Positions 1-13,049 of a stretch of 64,000 bases of DNA are shown here, in pieces. Positions within the stretch are counted from its first letter, which is position 1, and every line of letters starts with the position of its first letter. The stretch comes from Rhynchonema sp. JSB1_4 (taxonomy: Eukaryota; Nematoda; Chromadorea; Monhysterida; Xyalidae). Position numbers and translations under genes: made by a program. The notes beneath the pieces are model-generated. The model was given only the letters and a program-made list of their open reading frames with translations. It was not told the origin of the DNA and ran no database searches. The stretch lies in NCBI GenBank assembly GCA_030248065.1, contig JASAMV010002389.1, positions 1 through 64,000 on the forward strand. Direction: 5' to 3'.

Positions 1-412
1 TACATATGTTGCAGAGCGTGGGTCAACTTCGTTGTTGGCTCAATCTCATGAGACGGTCTTTCCGTTATAATTGTTGTTTTTCAGTATTATGCAGACAGAA
101 CCCTTCGCAGCTTCAGTACACCCAAACCGTTGAATCTAACGGTGTATGGTGGTTCGTTTTGTCCATGTCATGTTACATGTACTGTATGTGGTTAATGTGC
201 GATTTGATCACATAAGTTCCGTCAGCGCGTCCAAAGTGAAATCTAAAATTGAGATTGTGTGGGGCTTCTGGGCATTAATTTTGTCCCGAACATTTTCAAC
301 ACGGAGAGTGTACATTCAGGGTGACACAAATACGACAGTTGATCTCAGCAGTATGATTAATTACGGCTTGACCCATGAATTCAAGCTGCCAAAAGTTACT
401 ATCAACGCGTAA
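1..412 (+). other. Unrecognised open frame, possible terminal exon
   Basis: An open frame runs to a TAA at 410-412 and would end a protein with a polar, well-mixed composition (tail includes NYGLTHEFKLPKVTINA). An acceptor-like TCAG lies near 222-226, so it could be the last exon of a gene starting before the window. I recognise no family and no conserved motif, and chance openness is equally possible. Codon composition does not stand out from the neighbourhood. Confidence 0.2.
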
Positions 413-3062
413 TCATGGGCAAACACCCAGCCTCACAAAAAGGATTTTCTAGGTACATACATATGTAGGTTCTTGTTGAGTCACCCTGTAGATTCTATGG
501 CCTAGAAGCACTTGATTGGATTGTATTGTGGCAGCAACCAATCACTTGCGACAACAAAATACAGTGAAAGCCAGCAAACATTCCGTCACGCAACTGTGTG
601 ACTGTCACGGTACGCAATGCGCTCTGACAATTTCATAAAACTGCTCAGGTTCGATCAAACATCAAGGAGATCAAAAACAACTGTACATACAGTTCCACCA
701 TGTCCTACAATAAGCCACTTTGAGAACCGAAACTCGCTCGTATTCGTTGGTGCTTAATGCCCAGCCCGTTAAAGCGGCACGTTTCAGAGGCGTTTGGTTT
801 GTTTCTATCCAAGCGAGTGTGCACGCGGCTTTGTACTTTGCTCGCTCAAGATCTTGGGGACAGACTTAATTGGGCACTGGGGCAGCTCGCGCTAACTGGT
901 TCAGGTTAGTTTATGCTTAGGCTTTTTCCTTCAAACTGTTGTGTTATTGCACAGTTCTTCCGAGCTAAGCCTGCACCTAAGTCTGAAAAAAATGAGCCTC
1001 AAAACAAAGCTACAGTACATATCTATTTTGTACCAGTTGGAGGGGAACTATACCACATTTGTGCGCGCCCGTCTTTGTTTTCATGCGGGCCCCAAGACTG
1101 CATACTTGTGTTTGATCTTTGACGGGCACGCATGCTCAGGCGTTCTCCTTTCAGGCAAAAAACATTTCAAGCAGGAGAGACGGGACAAGGCGCTTCAATG
1201 GATAACACGCTTTTGGCGGCCGGTGCCAGCCAAGCCGCGTCTTTCATGCTGCATAGGTACATTAGGTACATATATGTACATACATATGTACCATACGGTC
1301 GAATTCCGACATTGCCACGAGGCTTATTTTTGTAAATATACGCTCTTTGCACGCTTCTCTCAGCTGATACATAATATGTACAAAGAGCTGTCAGAAAAGT
1401 CACATGCCAAAAGGAAAACATTGCCGTTCACGCTCCAACGAACCCGCGCATTTTTCTTCTTGTGGCGCTTTTTTCAGCGCATCTTGATGCAAATTTTGGG
1501 TTTTGTGGGTGTTTTTTTTGCCCCGAGAAGATGAATCGTTTGTCTCTCTCCCTCTCTCTGCTCCATAAATATTGCACGCTCTTTTTATGTGGTTCCTGTT
1601 CGACGCGCTACATAATGTATGTACATACATATGGCCTTCGGAAATTCAGAAAACATCGCATCAAATTTCTCTTGGCGCGCTCTGTATATTGACCAATGGT
1701 GTTACGGCACGATCCGAAGGCGTTCGTTAATTGAAACAATCGTCCGCGGACTTACACTGTATTTGACGTTGATGTCGCTGTCGTGTGATGAGCAGTTGGG
1801 TTTCCGAAATATAAGTGAATGAGTGGCATATATCGTAATATCAGCAGTGCTGATTACGGATGAACTGACAGTAGGTAGTATGTAGGTACATACAGAAGGA
1901 AGAAAGGAAAAAAAAAAAAACCCCAACCACCCTACTTACTGTCGTTCTGTTTGAAATCATGCGTGCATCTGCAGGTTCTCTGAACTCTGGATTTTTTCTT
2001 TATGTGCCGAAACATAAACTTTTGCTCTCACAACGAGAAAACTGAATGTGTGATGTGAATTGTGATGTCTGGTGCTGTGCAATGTAAATACTAAAATAAA
2101 AGTCTTCGTTCAAATTATACGGTATGTGAGCTCGTGCCGTAATTATACTGTGATTACACCTATAGAATCCAGTCAAAACAAAAGCTGTGCGTAACCTGCA
2201 TTAACCTCCCCGTTTTTCATCATTACATTTATACAGAATAGTGGTGTGATCGTTCGCGCTGTTGAGTCCATCCGCTAAACTTCTATTGACTAGCCAAAAG
2301 CGCTTGCGGCATTTAGTTTTTAAGCTGCACATGTTCTGTGGAACACGCAATCTGCTGTGGCGGGAGCGCAATTGTGGGTAATTTCCCCCTGATGCGGTCA
2401 AGAAAACGTCAAATTACGGTCCTTAGGGAGTCGAATAGCTTTTTCTTTGCACGAAAGCTGACAATTTGAGCTCAAACCAAACGTTTCCCCGCACGACCCA
2501 CAAATCGTAATTGCATACAGTGTCGCTAATGCGCGTTCCGGACAACTTGGCGCTAAAACGTCAAGTGAACCCGAAGTTTTTCTCTGGTCACTAAATTTTG
2601 GTGCAATAAACAAAGGCACGCAGCAACTGCAGACCCCAAATGCATTTATAGGTTTTTGTTCTCGGCTGAAATGAGTTTAAAGCAAGTGGGGCAGTACACG
2701 TGTACGCTACGCACGTTCACTGAATATCCTGTTCCTTCATTCCGTCATGAGAGGGCACCCTTTTGCTGATTAGGTTGGTCGAAACGCTCACGCACCAAAT
2801 CATCCTTGCAGCTGGAATTCGCGTTTCGCGTTCGCCTTTAAAGTTTGATGGAGCTGCTCTCTCTTGTCATCAGCCGACTTCAGGTTTAGTTTAATTGTTT
2901 CTCTCAACTCAAAATGGACAATTCGATTTTCTAAAATTCTGGACACCGATCAATGAGTTCGATTACAGCACCAGGAAATTGCTTTTTTGATCAGAATCAT
3001 AGAATTCATTATAAATAAACAAACGGTATACACTATATCGTACTTGTACCTATATGTGCATA
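413..3062. other. No gene recognised
   Basis: All frames are short and none resembles a known family. The stretch holds several palindromic TACATACATATGTA-type motifs (about 456-470, 1256-1292, 1618-1632, 1885-1892), poly-A and poly-T runs, and AT-rich filler. The longest minus-strand frame here (2398-2619) has no recognisable motif. Confidence 0.5.
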
Positions 3063-3256
3063 GCAAACTAAACCAACATGAGCTCGATTTCGCAGCTGGC
3101 ACGCTGGCAGAATAGTGAAACATTCATACGTGGCTGCTGATTTGGGAAGTGTTACACGTTGAAGAATACAAAGTGGAGGATGATGATTTTCTCTTTCTAT
3201 TCGTTTTGAATACACACCCCTTCGAAAACGGGCTCGTGCGTGTTGGCGTGGTGTGC
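3063..3256. repeat. M2-family inverted-repeat MITE, complete copy
   Basis: Terminal inverted repeats related to CAAACTACGCCAACACGAGC bound about 194 bp. The interior (TGAAACATTCATACGTGGC, then CTGATTTGGGAAGTG, then TTTTCTCTTTCTATTCG) recurs at 24.8, 25.4, 49.1, 49.4 and 49.9 kb. No coding capacity. This undisturbed copy shows the pre-insertion sequence of the sites hit in the 24.8 and 49.4 kb copies. Confidence 0.8.
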
Positions 3257-3531
3257 ATTTATCTATGCGTGCACCAGGTAGAGCAAGGCGAAGGAAAACT
3301 TGAAGGATTTGAGAACAAGACACACGACGCCATAATTTGGCCCACAGCAGAAACAAGCGCGTGATTAGTCGTCCTTTATTTGAACTTCGCCCAAACTTTA
3401 TATTGTGTGAACCATGTGTACAACACGGCATTCTGGTTGTGACATTTTGTTGAAGCCTTCTAGATTGTGCGATTGCACATTGCATGGTAGGTACATTAGT
3501 TGATGCATTGAGCCCTCTCTTTGCCGAAATC

Positions 3532-3807
3532 GGTGGCCGGGCAATTGAGCAAAGCTATAGGCAAGACCACTTTGAGCAAGAAGAAAACTGCAGAGCCAAA
3601 AGAGCAGAGGTCTCAATTTGTCCCAGTGGCTCAGACATGACTGATTTTGGTATCAGGCTTAGGCTTAGGCTTACACTTAGGCTTAGTTTTGTGCTTGAGC
3701 AGACTTAGGCCTGTTCGTTTTTAGGTTCTGCTCTTTTGGCCCCTGCTCTTTTTCACTTGCTCAAAGTGGTCTTGCTCAAATGTGGTTTGCTCAATTGCCC
3801 ATCCGCC
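3532..3807. repeat. Inverted-repeat element centred on TTAGGC hexamers
   Basis: Arms of about 90 bp (left GGGCAATTGAGCAAAG, right mirrored as CTTTGAGCAAGTG and GCTCAATTGCCC) flank a centre at 3654-3686 with TTAGGC three times plus the variant TTACAC. TTAGGC is the nematode telomere unit. This is a foldback repeat holding a short telomere-like array, not a telomere. Confidence 0.65.
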
Positions 3808-3808
3808 T

Positions 3809-6800
3809 TGAAATCATTCGCCGGACACAAAGGAGCAGGTGAGAAAACGCCATTCTTCTGGAAACGTACATACATGACAGGACGTGTCGGAGCTAGCCGC
3901 TATATTACAAAAGTGCATATACATACATACGTGCGCGTATCTGAGAATAACGACAAGACTTACTGCGACTTACTACGTAGGTATACCTATTCATCCACAG
4001 AAGATCTTATCGGCATTGTTAGCAAAACAGAATGCTTTATTCACTGTGCTAAACACGCTAGCATCAAGACGCACACAGTACCGTGTGTGTGTGTGCCAAT
4101 CTGATTCACGTTTCAGATAAAACAGCGCGGTTGAAAAAGACGGCTGGGGATAGAGCAGCGGATGTCGAGGCAGCGGCGGAGGACGAAAACTGCTGGTCTC
4201 GAACTCTGTGACCCAATACAGTCCGTCCTGTACGGCTAAATTTAGCGTGTGCAGCCTTTAAAAAAATCTAAGCTTGCGCTGAACCGGGATCGTGCGTGAC
4301 GTGGATCACCAGCCCCCAAAAACGAGCAGCTGTTTTGTCACCCACTGCATTGTCACACTTTTTTGTCACCTGCGTTTTTTGTCACCCACTGTTTTGTCCC
4401 GCTTTTTGTCACCAGCAGCTCCCTGTCTCCACGCCCCGGATTCACACCTCCGACTGCTGTTCATATGCATGCCCTTTTGCTCTTGCCATTTTTGCACATA
4501 ATGTACATACCTTATGTACTTTCCAGAGGCGGCTGTGTTTTTATGCGTCTAATGAACTTGGTGACTGAAAGTAAGAAGGCACCATCATCCAGGGCAGCGA
4601 CAGCGCTCATAACACATACGCATGTACTGTAGCTATGTATGTAGGTATGTATGTACATGCCGACGATTGCCCTTCAGCTTGATCGGAGAGCAAACTTACC
4701 TGATGCATGCGTCAACACCATGCTAAAATAATTTTTCCGGTGCACTTTTGGCTTTTGTAATGCCCAGATGATTGCGTATGCCCATCAGCCGAACACAGAA
4801 TGGTCGACATCAAACCTGGTGATCGGATGTGACTTGTCTTGGTAGCGCGTGATTCATGCATTGAGGGTATTAAGAAGTTCACCGGAGACACTATTAATGT
4901 TTCATTTTAGATCGGGGAACATCTTACGCTGGACGAAATTAGTAGCGTGTCTAAATTTCTTAACATCCTCACTTTAAAACGGTACGTGACCAAAGCAGAT
5001 CATATCCAATCCGATCCGATCACCAAGTGTGATATCGCTCTATATATGAGCTGAGCATCTTGTTTTTGCTTGCCTCTTTCGACCTTCCTTGCTTGCACCA
5101 TGTCATCGTCAGTGCGAATGCACCAGGATAGCCACGTGACCCCAGAAACAAACACATGCTCGCATACTACTATTCTGTACATACTACTGGAGTATTGCGG
5201 TTACAGCTTCCTGGGAGTCTATTCTCTATTCTGGGGAGGGAGATAATATCTTGAAAGCTTCTTACAGTACTAAAAGCATAGTTGTTGTGACATATTCTCA
5301 GTTTTGACCAGGCCTCGCACTTTAGAAAGTCATGTTTAATTGGCTGTGAATACCGCGCACGAAACGACCCTGTCTCCTAATTAGAAATTCGTTACTTCGT
5401 GTGCTTAACCTGGTTGTTTGTCGGAAGCGTCATCAGCAACAGCTAGCACTATGCCTGCATTCATGGCGATGTCATGAAAAATAAATTTACTCTGCAGGAT
5501 TTAACGTCTTTGTGTGTTCATAATCATAGCACCTCGGCAAGCTTCATTTCTTTAAAACTTATTAGACATAAGTTGGTGTTCAGGTTAACGACCAAACTGT
5601 TCATTCATGCAAACTCCAGCCACGGCAAGGTTCTTCGGTACCAGCAGCTTTCTGGGCGGTTTATGGTTTACGATTAGATTTGTTCTTGGGCCTAGACTCA
5701 TGGCTGGTTTAAATTTAGACCTCAGCCTGAGGCCAAACATGAGCCTGATCTCAAGCAGAATGTGGATGACTTAAGGCCAAACCAACCCTAAATCGAAGCG
5801 AGTGCTACTGGCACCATAGGTACTATAGGCACTATGTAGGATTATAATCTTGTGGGAACTGTTGTATACTTATAGGACCCGCCGGGAGGTGTTGCAGCTG
5901 GGTAATTTTCTTATTTTATTCGCTCATAAACTCGCACGCGTGTATCATTTCGGCTAAATAGTGAAAAAAGGCGTTGGGAAAAGGCAAACCATATGTTTGT
6001 TGAACTTTCTCTTTGAGAAAACAGGGGCTGATGCTATGCGGGTATAACCCCATAATTTCTACTATACATGTACTGTACATCCGCACCATGTGTGTGTGTG
6101 GCTTTTCGTGCTGGCAGTTTTTTTTAATTCTGTTTTTCACTCGAGTACATAGCTCTCAAAATTTATCACCGGCCACAGCAACAAAAATCGGTGACCTTTT
6201 TCTTTCAGAAAAGCACCCAACTAAAAGAGCCAGACATGTGCAGCAAATGAGCCAACATCCATCACAAAGCCGTCGTGGCCCAATAGTTTTTGGGCACTGC
6301 TGTTTCCCAGCGAAAAAAAAAACGCAAAACAAAACCAAATGAATAAATGATAAAAGAAATCAAAACAAATTGACGACCATTCGATTAAAAATATATAATC
6401 AATCGAAAAATTCAGTCACCATCTCCAAAAGTCGATAGCACGCTGATTGCGTACCGCGTGCTGCACACACGCAACCGACGTGCGCCAGACGTTGGCTGTT
6501 GTGCACAGTGCTGCATATTGTGTCATCAGTATTGTTGTTGCGGCAACGTTGCTCTGTTGCTATTGGCACTGCTGTTTGCTGCTGGTACTGCACAGGTATG
6601 TACAATATGAATTGAGGATTTTGGCGAATCGAATATGTTCGTGAGACACAAGTCGTCGATAATCGCCCCCCCCCCCGACCGTAAAGGCAGCAGGCTGACC
6701 TAACACGCAAACTCATGGCTTACATTGTGAAGTGCACCTTGTCGCGACGACATTGGAGCACAGCATAGCCCCAAAGTGTTTGCATCGCGGCAACACATTA

Positions 6801-7432
6801 CAATTTTCAGTGTTAGATCTGAGTTCATCGGGGTTATGCACAAGTTAATACCTTCAGTAAAGTTGATAATGTCCCCAGCCCTGCAAGTTCATGACGTAAA
6901 GCTCCCTATATTAGTGTCCCATGTTTAAAAACACGCAGTTTAGTTTTTGCCTGATTTTGCAAGGTTCTGGTCATCAACTACTATGGCGCGACCAGCCAGC
7001 CGACTCACGTTTTCAATGCAGATGAAGGGTTGGGCTACGGTCCGAATCCATTTATGACGATGCATCAAGGTAGGATTTTGAAGGAACTTTGGTGGTGTTT
7101 CAAGAACGGCACAGGTCGGAACAAGCAGCGTTTGGACCGGCCAGTGGCAAACTTGTAGAACCTGCATTGGCCAGGTGCAAACTTTTTTATTATTTCCAAT
7201 TTATCGATCGCTATGCTTGTACAACTATACGGCCAGCGATGCCTGAGGTCTACGTAGGTAACCTTTTTACGCGCATGTTTGCGGCACCAGTGCCTAATTT
7301 TCAATACCCTTGATTTGTCATGAACTGTGTCAGATCTGATCCGATTAGTTTTTCATGCCAGGTGAGTCAGAAAGTTTTCGGCTGTGCCCCACCCACCCAT
7401 CCTCTGCCTTAGGTTTGTGGTTCTACTCGATG
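3809..7432. other. No gene recognised; scattered short repeats
   Basis: Contains a degenerate tandem repeat of TTTTGTCACC at about 4331-4412, TACATAC-type motifs near 3868, 3918, 4502 and 4640-4660, and short GT and AC runs. A leucine- and cysteine-rich open stretch at 6521-6594 ends at a good donor (CAG, then GTATGT). It could encode a membrane anchor, but it has no in-frame ATG, so I do not call a gene. Confidence 0.5.
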
Positions 7433-7690
7433 TAGTTGCCCTGACTTGCCAACACACGTTCGTATCGGCCGGTCAAGGCACGCACGCCAGAGCGGTAGAA
7501 CTCTTTGTTCTTGCCTTGCTAATATTCGTCGACAGCCGACCTCAGCTCATTGTCTGAGGTGAATCGCCTGCCACGCAAGGCTTTCTTCAAATCGGCAAAC
7601 AGGTAGAAGTCGCTCGGGGCCAGGTCCGGTGAATAGGGCCACAGCCGAAATCTGTCTGAGCGACCTGGCACAAACGTCCCGGGGGCTCTT
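7433..7690 (-). pseudogene. Mariner-type transposase C-terminal fragment
   Basis: On the minus strand the frame shows WPYSPDLAPSDFYLFADLKK, the hallmark PYSPDLAPSD block of mariner transposases, where the last catalytic Asp lies. It continues with RGRRFTSDNELRSAVDEY and, after a stop, KEFYRSGVRALTGRYERV and GNYIE, matching the family C-terminus. An in-frame TAG at 7519-7521 interrupts it and the upstream two thirds, including the first two catalytic Asp, are absent. It is a dead relic upstream of the glycosyltransferase, on the opposite strand. Confidence 0.85.
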
Positions 7691-8372
7691 TGTGATTGAA
7701 CGTTTTCCAAAATCAACCACAATGTCCAGATTTTCCCTATATAAAACACATTTACGAACGTTTTCACCAGAAACTGCCAAAGGAACGACTGACTCGTGTT
7801 TTCTGCACCTACAAAGCGATTGTGCCACATTTGGTAAAATTATCGCACAAAACTTTTTGCATACAGAGCTCCTGGGCTCTACCTTGGGTATAGTGTTTGA
7901 AGCTCAAAAGCGCCGCGATTTTTCGCTGTTTCTCCGAACAGAGAGCTCCGAGGGCGTTACATGGAAAATGTATTGCAGGTCTGGGTCTATCAGTCTACGC
8001 TGGTCGACCGAGACCAGCCCCCGTACGTATCAATCTTCGCGATTTGCTCACTCGCAATGTGCCATCGATCGGTGCCAATGTTCGTCGTTTGTTCGCCGAA
8101 ATTCATGTGCAAAAAGTGAACATGGTTGGTGTTTTATTGGAAATTTTTGCATTTGTATATAATTTAAGTAAGGTTTGAATATAATTCGACCTCATATACT
8201 ATTATGCGGTCGATATCAAGCTTGCCTTCAGCCAGCCCTTTCTGAAGTTTTGTGATTTTAATTATTGGATTAGAGTAGCAGTAAATTGACTCTGGGCGAA
8301 ACCTGAAGCCGATTTCAGGCAGGGGCTTGATGTTCATTATTTGTTTTTTATTTCCAATTTGTTTTTTTACAG

Positions 8373-11065
8373 ATTATCCAACAAGAGTCAGCGGATTCCG
8401 CCGTTACAAACGACAATGCTCTCAATAATGAAACTGATTTGTTCGAAGTCAGCTCAAAGCCGAAACCGATGTGCCCAGAGGTGTCACCTCATTTACGTAA
8501 GTTTTAGTTTTAACCGATATAATGTGTTTAGTGTGCGATTGTCTGGCTTTACGTTGATGTTTCGCTCTGTGAAATGAGAACGTCCATCATCATGGACCGT
8601 ATTCTCGATTGTGACGTCGGTCCTGATGGCGACTGCAGCATCGCCAATACCATGGCTCAATATGAATGCATATGGACTGTCGTCGACTATTCTCCTGCCC
8701 ACCCGATCGTCAAGGAAAGTCGTCCACTCAGGGCAGCCCTGTAGATGGCATTCGGCCTAGGCTTAAGGCCACTTTATACTTTGTCTCGTTGCGATACACG
8801 CAACATTTTCTCGCGCGTTGATTGGTTCATGCGTGACAAACAGCCAATCAGCGCGTCAGAAATTGTTGCGTGTATCGCAACGAGACAAAGTATAAAGTGG
8901 CCTTTAGAGAGACTTTAGTTGACGATCTGTGTTGACGAGTTGAATATAAGACGTAATTGGTATAGGTTGACAACAGAGCGCCGGAACCACGATATTGGTT
9001 CATCATACAGATGCGCATGAGCTGCCGACACTAATGCAATTGCGATCGGCGTGAAACTACTCGTTCATCAGGGGCGTAGTGCATGAAACAATTTTTACGC
9101 TGGTCGAAACTGATGCTCCATTGATCGCAAAATACATACAGTACATTGAGTGTGGTCCGTCGAACAAAACCTGCCTCTGCTTTGCCCGTGCGTCGCACGC
9201 TGCGGTTGTGTTGCTTGACTTCGAATGAGGTCACAGAAAGCAGGGTACCTGCAGTTGCCGAACCATGTTTTCTATACGGTACTACCGTACCCATCCTTTC
9301 CATTTCTTCCAGTCGGTCCGATTAGCGCCGACAGCAACATCACGCATCACGAACACAACATCACCGAAGAGTCAGTCGCCTTTGAGAATCAGGCTCTGCA
9401 TGACGATGGCTCATGGCGACCGACCGAATGCAGGGCTCGGCATCGCGTCGCATTGATTGTGCCATACAGGTGCGTCTTTCTCGATTGCCGATCATAGTGA
9501 CCCTGCGGTGTCTCAATTTGGTAGGCCGATGTGTGAGAAATCAGATTTGAAAATTATTTTGGGACCCAAGTACATAATAACCCAGAGCACCCATTCAGAA
9601 GATGGCTCAATATCGTACAGCTACTCCGCAAGTATCCACCGTTGGTCACGTCACGACCACGAGACATTTTGAATTAAGGTTCCGTGTGTTTCGAGAATAC
9701 CACCATTTTGACAAACGCAAGAGTTGTTTACTATAATTATATAGTTGTCTGGAAGCAACTCTGCGTTCGAATTCACGCCTGATCTTTTTTCAGGGATCGC
9801 TACCCGCATCTGATTCACTTGCTCGCTCACCTTCACCCAGTGCTTCAGCGTCAACAGCTCGACTACAGGATCTATGTCGTTGAACAGGTCGGTATCCCTT
9901 GAATATCAGGCAATATATGTACCCTTGTCTTAGCGTATTTTTCTTGTAAAGCGCACAATTTACAAAAATACGGCAATGCCCTCAGCCGAGCTGCACTGTC
10001 GATTTGTGTCTGTGTTGTATGCGTATACACGAGCAGCTGCTCGGTTCAGTTACTGACCTCACCCTAGACTTATATAGCACGTGTTATGCTACAACACGTT
10101 ACAACGACATAACGACAGCATTCATACACGACTGAAGTTTGATGTTTCAGTTCGGCAATGCCACGTTCAACAAGGCGCGCATCATGAACATTGCGTTTGT
10201 GCGTGCGCTGCAAGACCAGCCGCATTTGGACTGCGTGATATTTCACGATGTTGATCTCATACCCGAAAACGACCGAAATTTATACACTTGTCCCGAAATG
10301 CCGCGTCATATGAGCGCTGCCATTGACGAAATGGATTACAAGTGCGGCTACGGTAGTTTTTTATTGGCAGAAGTACATTGTCGGGGGTCGGCACCGCCAC
10401 CCCTTAGACCCGACCGAGACCATGACCGTCCGTGTCTGCGCAGGGTGCCGTACGAAGAGCTCGTTGGCGGCGTGTTCGCGATTCGCGTCGAACATTTCCT
10501 CAAAGTCAATGGATACTCGAATCTCTACTGGGGATGGGGTGCTGAAGATGACGATATGGCTTACAGGTTTGATGATGTTTCACGGAAATTGTTTGATCCC
10601 ACATATTATGGTGTCTATACCACGTGGTCCCTAGGTCCAACGGCCCTCCACTACAAACAAAATATGACCTGAGATGGAACATTGCTGAGAGGGTCGACCA
10701 AAAAAACAAACGCTGCAACCCCATCTTCTGTCACCTTCAGACTGCAGCATGTTGGCCTGCGAATCACGCGACCGGCCAATCGAATTGCTCGCTACAAAAT
10801 GATCAAACACACAAAGCGGCCGGCGGTTGATGGCAGAATTCGGTTTGATATGCTTTATCAGGATTTTCGACAGCAAACTTTATTTACAAAAATTTTTTTT
10901 ATAAATTTTTCCAGTTATCGCCTGCTCTGGACCGGTGTGCGCCGCTACCGTATCGATGGCATCAATAGTTTGTCGTCATTAAAATACCAAATCATGTCCG
11001 TTAGGCCAACACCGCTTTATATTCATGTTCTGGTGGACATTGGAAAACCACCACCAGGATTTTGA
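8373..11065 (+). CDS. Beta-1,4-glycosyltransferase (family GT7), probable GalNAc-transferase; 5' exon missing
   Basis: Golgi type II enzyme adding Gal or GalNAc in beta-1,4 linkage to GlcNAc. Exons: 8373-8496, 9313-9469, 9794-9887, 10151-10341, 10444-10566, 10741-10842, 10915-11065; all phases agree and give 313 residues to TGA. Landmarks in order: stem with MCPEVSPHL; ARHRVALIVPYR; LDYRIYVVEQ; FNKARIMNIAFVRAL; FHDVDLIPENDRNLY with the metal-binding DVD; RHMSAAIDEMDYK; GYSNLYWGWGAEDDDM with the acceptor and catalytic block; RYKMIKHTKRP with the metal-ligand His; closing LYIHVLVDIG. The residue matching Tyr289 of bovine beta4GalT1 is Leu (PYEELVGG), as in invertebrate beta4GalNAc-transferases (BRE-4 type). 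The exon with the cytoplasmic tail and membrane anchor was not found; it must end in phase 0 before 8373. The first intron carries a small MITE at 8766-8903. Confidence 0.9.
8766..8903. mobile_element. Harbinger-like MITE in glycosyltransferase intron
   Basis: 138 bp with about 43 bp terminal inverted repeats beginning AGGCCACTTTATACTTTGTC. It is flanked by TTA at 8763-8765 and 8904-8906, the three-base duplication typical of PIF/Harbinger elements. The arms differ by very few bases, so the copy looks young. No coding capacity. Confidence 0.75.
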
Positions 11066-11407
11066 TGAGTCTGCTTTCCAGCACGTCAAAGTTCAATACT
11101 GTGTTTTCGCTGTGTATGTTTCGACTTATTATTATTTATCAATGTTTCAGCAAGTTCAACTTATGCATATCACTTGAAAAATGACTCAATTGTTGCTATC
11201 GCTTTATTTCAACCTGCACATTAAGGCACATATAGGTATGTTTTTTTCATTGGACTCATTAGACCAAACTTCATCTTGGTGATAAAAATTAAGCTTCAAA
11301 AGGCTTCATGTTGTATAAACCTCTTTCGCGAAATATTATCGGAAACAAGGCGATTCACAAAACGGATAACTGTATTTTGGAAAAAAAACAACTGTTAACC
11401 TACAGTA

Positions 11408-11593
11408 CCGGGTGCAATTCTAGGCTGAAAGTTGAAGTCGCGTGCACGCGCGTGCGAAACAGTGCAAAGTATAGGCAAAATGCGCGTGCGCTGGCGTGCG
11501 CTCCTCCCTATGTTTTAGCACTGGGAAGTCGCGTGCACGCGCGTGCACCCCGCGTGCACGCGACTTCAACTTTCAGCCTAGAATTGCACCCGG
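11408..11593. repeat. Inverted-repeat element rich in GTGCACGCG
   Basis: Near-perfect arms starting CCGGGTGCAATTCTAGGC flank a centre rich in CGCGTGCACGCGCGTGC. It lies just downstream of the glycosyltransferase. No clear target duplication and no coding capacity. Confidence 0.7.
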
Positions 11594-11619
11594 AACTGTA
11601 TATGTACTGTATGTAGATA

Positions 11620-11892
11620 TTGGTCGCACAATGACTATATAAGAATTCATCAAATCAATCCTGATTTTCATGTTCAGTCACTCTTAACCACTGTGCTATT
11701 TGTGATTCTCACAAAACATTTTCAGCTGAAAATAATCTAGCAGATCAACCACGTTGCCGCAGGTCTGAAACATTCTCTTTACTACATGCTTTGTGTGCGA
11801 TCACGCAACGCAACGTCATTGCCCTGCACTTTCCCTCTTTACGGTTCAGGAAAAAAATTTGACCAATTCTTATAAAGTCATTGTGCGACCAA
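11620..11892. mobile_element. M1-family MITE, copy a
   Basis: 273 bp with terminal repeats TTGGTCGCACAATGACT, flanked by TA on both sides (11618-11619 and 11893-11894), as in Tc1/mariner-type insertions. A second full copy in opposite orientation lies at 22403-22677 and a fragment at 48561. An older relic is embedded in the element at 12355-13049. Confidence 0.75.
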
Positions 11893-12354
11893 TACTTCCA
11901 GGAATGTGAGGGAAACACCCAAAACGAAAACCAGCATTCAGAGCGACCTCTATACCCAATGACTTTATTGATACCGTGGATGATAGCTCCATCCAGCTGC
12001 TTGCATCCAAGTTGCATAACCCGGTGGAGCGTAGTCGGATTTGAATGCGAGCAATTCACATTGTGCGCTGCCGAGATTGATGTTGAAACTGAGACATCCT
12101 TCGTGTTGCATACATTCTTGGGCACAATTGCGCTCGTCCGGGTACGGTAGGGTTACGGTAGATATGATGCTGTCTGTAAACGAAAGCAGTACGGTTGGGT
12201 TACTGTAGTATGTGATTCTGTCTGCAAACGAAAGCGGTACGGTAGGGTTACGGTAAGTATGGTCAGGGTTGGGTTAAAAAAAGTAGAAATTTTCTTGGCT
12301 TGCTTGGCTGCCATGTGTGACACGGCAAGTTTCAAATGTTTAGTCCTCCCACAC

Positions 12355-13049
12355 CAGGGCTGGAAAAAATTTTTTAAACAAGTTTTTTTAAAGTCTCAGA
12401 TTCGGGGAAATTTTACCAAATTTGCCTAAAAAACGCGCAAAAAACGCGAAGAAAATGCAACTTTGAGAAGTGACGAAGTCACTTTGTGTTGCGTGTCGCA
12501 CAAACACGTTGTAAGGAGATGTAGACCTGCGGCACGTTGATCTGCTGGTTATTTCAGGTGAAAATGTTTGTGAGATCACAAATAGCACAGTGCTAGGTGC
12601 TTGATGTGAAGACCGGATGATTCCTATATACCTGTGCGTATCAGACACAACTGTCTGTGGTCGAATAAGCAAGGCTCATTCATAAACCACACGGAATTGA
12701 GAAAATACTTGTCGGGTAGCTCAATCAGTCGTGTATATGGCCGACCTGATGGGGTATGACATGTAAATATATGACATCGACTTACCATGTAAGTACATAC
12801 AGTATATGCATACTGTGTCCCCTGTATCACGGGAAGGTATAATAACATCATTTGGGGCATCTTAGGTGCCAAATACATGCCCCAAAGGAGATTTTGTGAA
12901 AAAAAATTTTTCGACCCTTGAGAAAAAAATGACAAAAAATAACCCCCAAAAAGGCCATTTTTGGATGTTTTAGAACATTTTGTTCCCCCCAAATGAAATA
13001 AAAATTTTTTTTTAAATTTTTTCAAAAACCTTTTTTTTGCCCAACCCTG
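12355..13049. mobile_element. hAT-like MITE, family R, copy 1
   Basis: 695 bp beginning CAGGGCTGGAAAAAA and ending TTTGCCCAACCCTG. It is bounded by exact 8-bp direct repeats TCCCACAC at 12347-12354 and 13050-13057, the hAT signature. The interior is A/T-run rich and carries a decayed M1 copy at about 12470-12640. No transposase frame. Confidence 0.8.

Noticed and set aside
7433..7830. Active mariner transposase
   Set aside because: Only the C-terminal third is recognisable, it has an internal stop, and no flanking terminal repeats were found.
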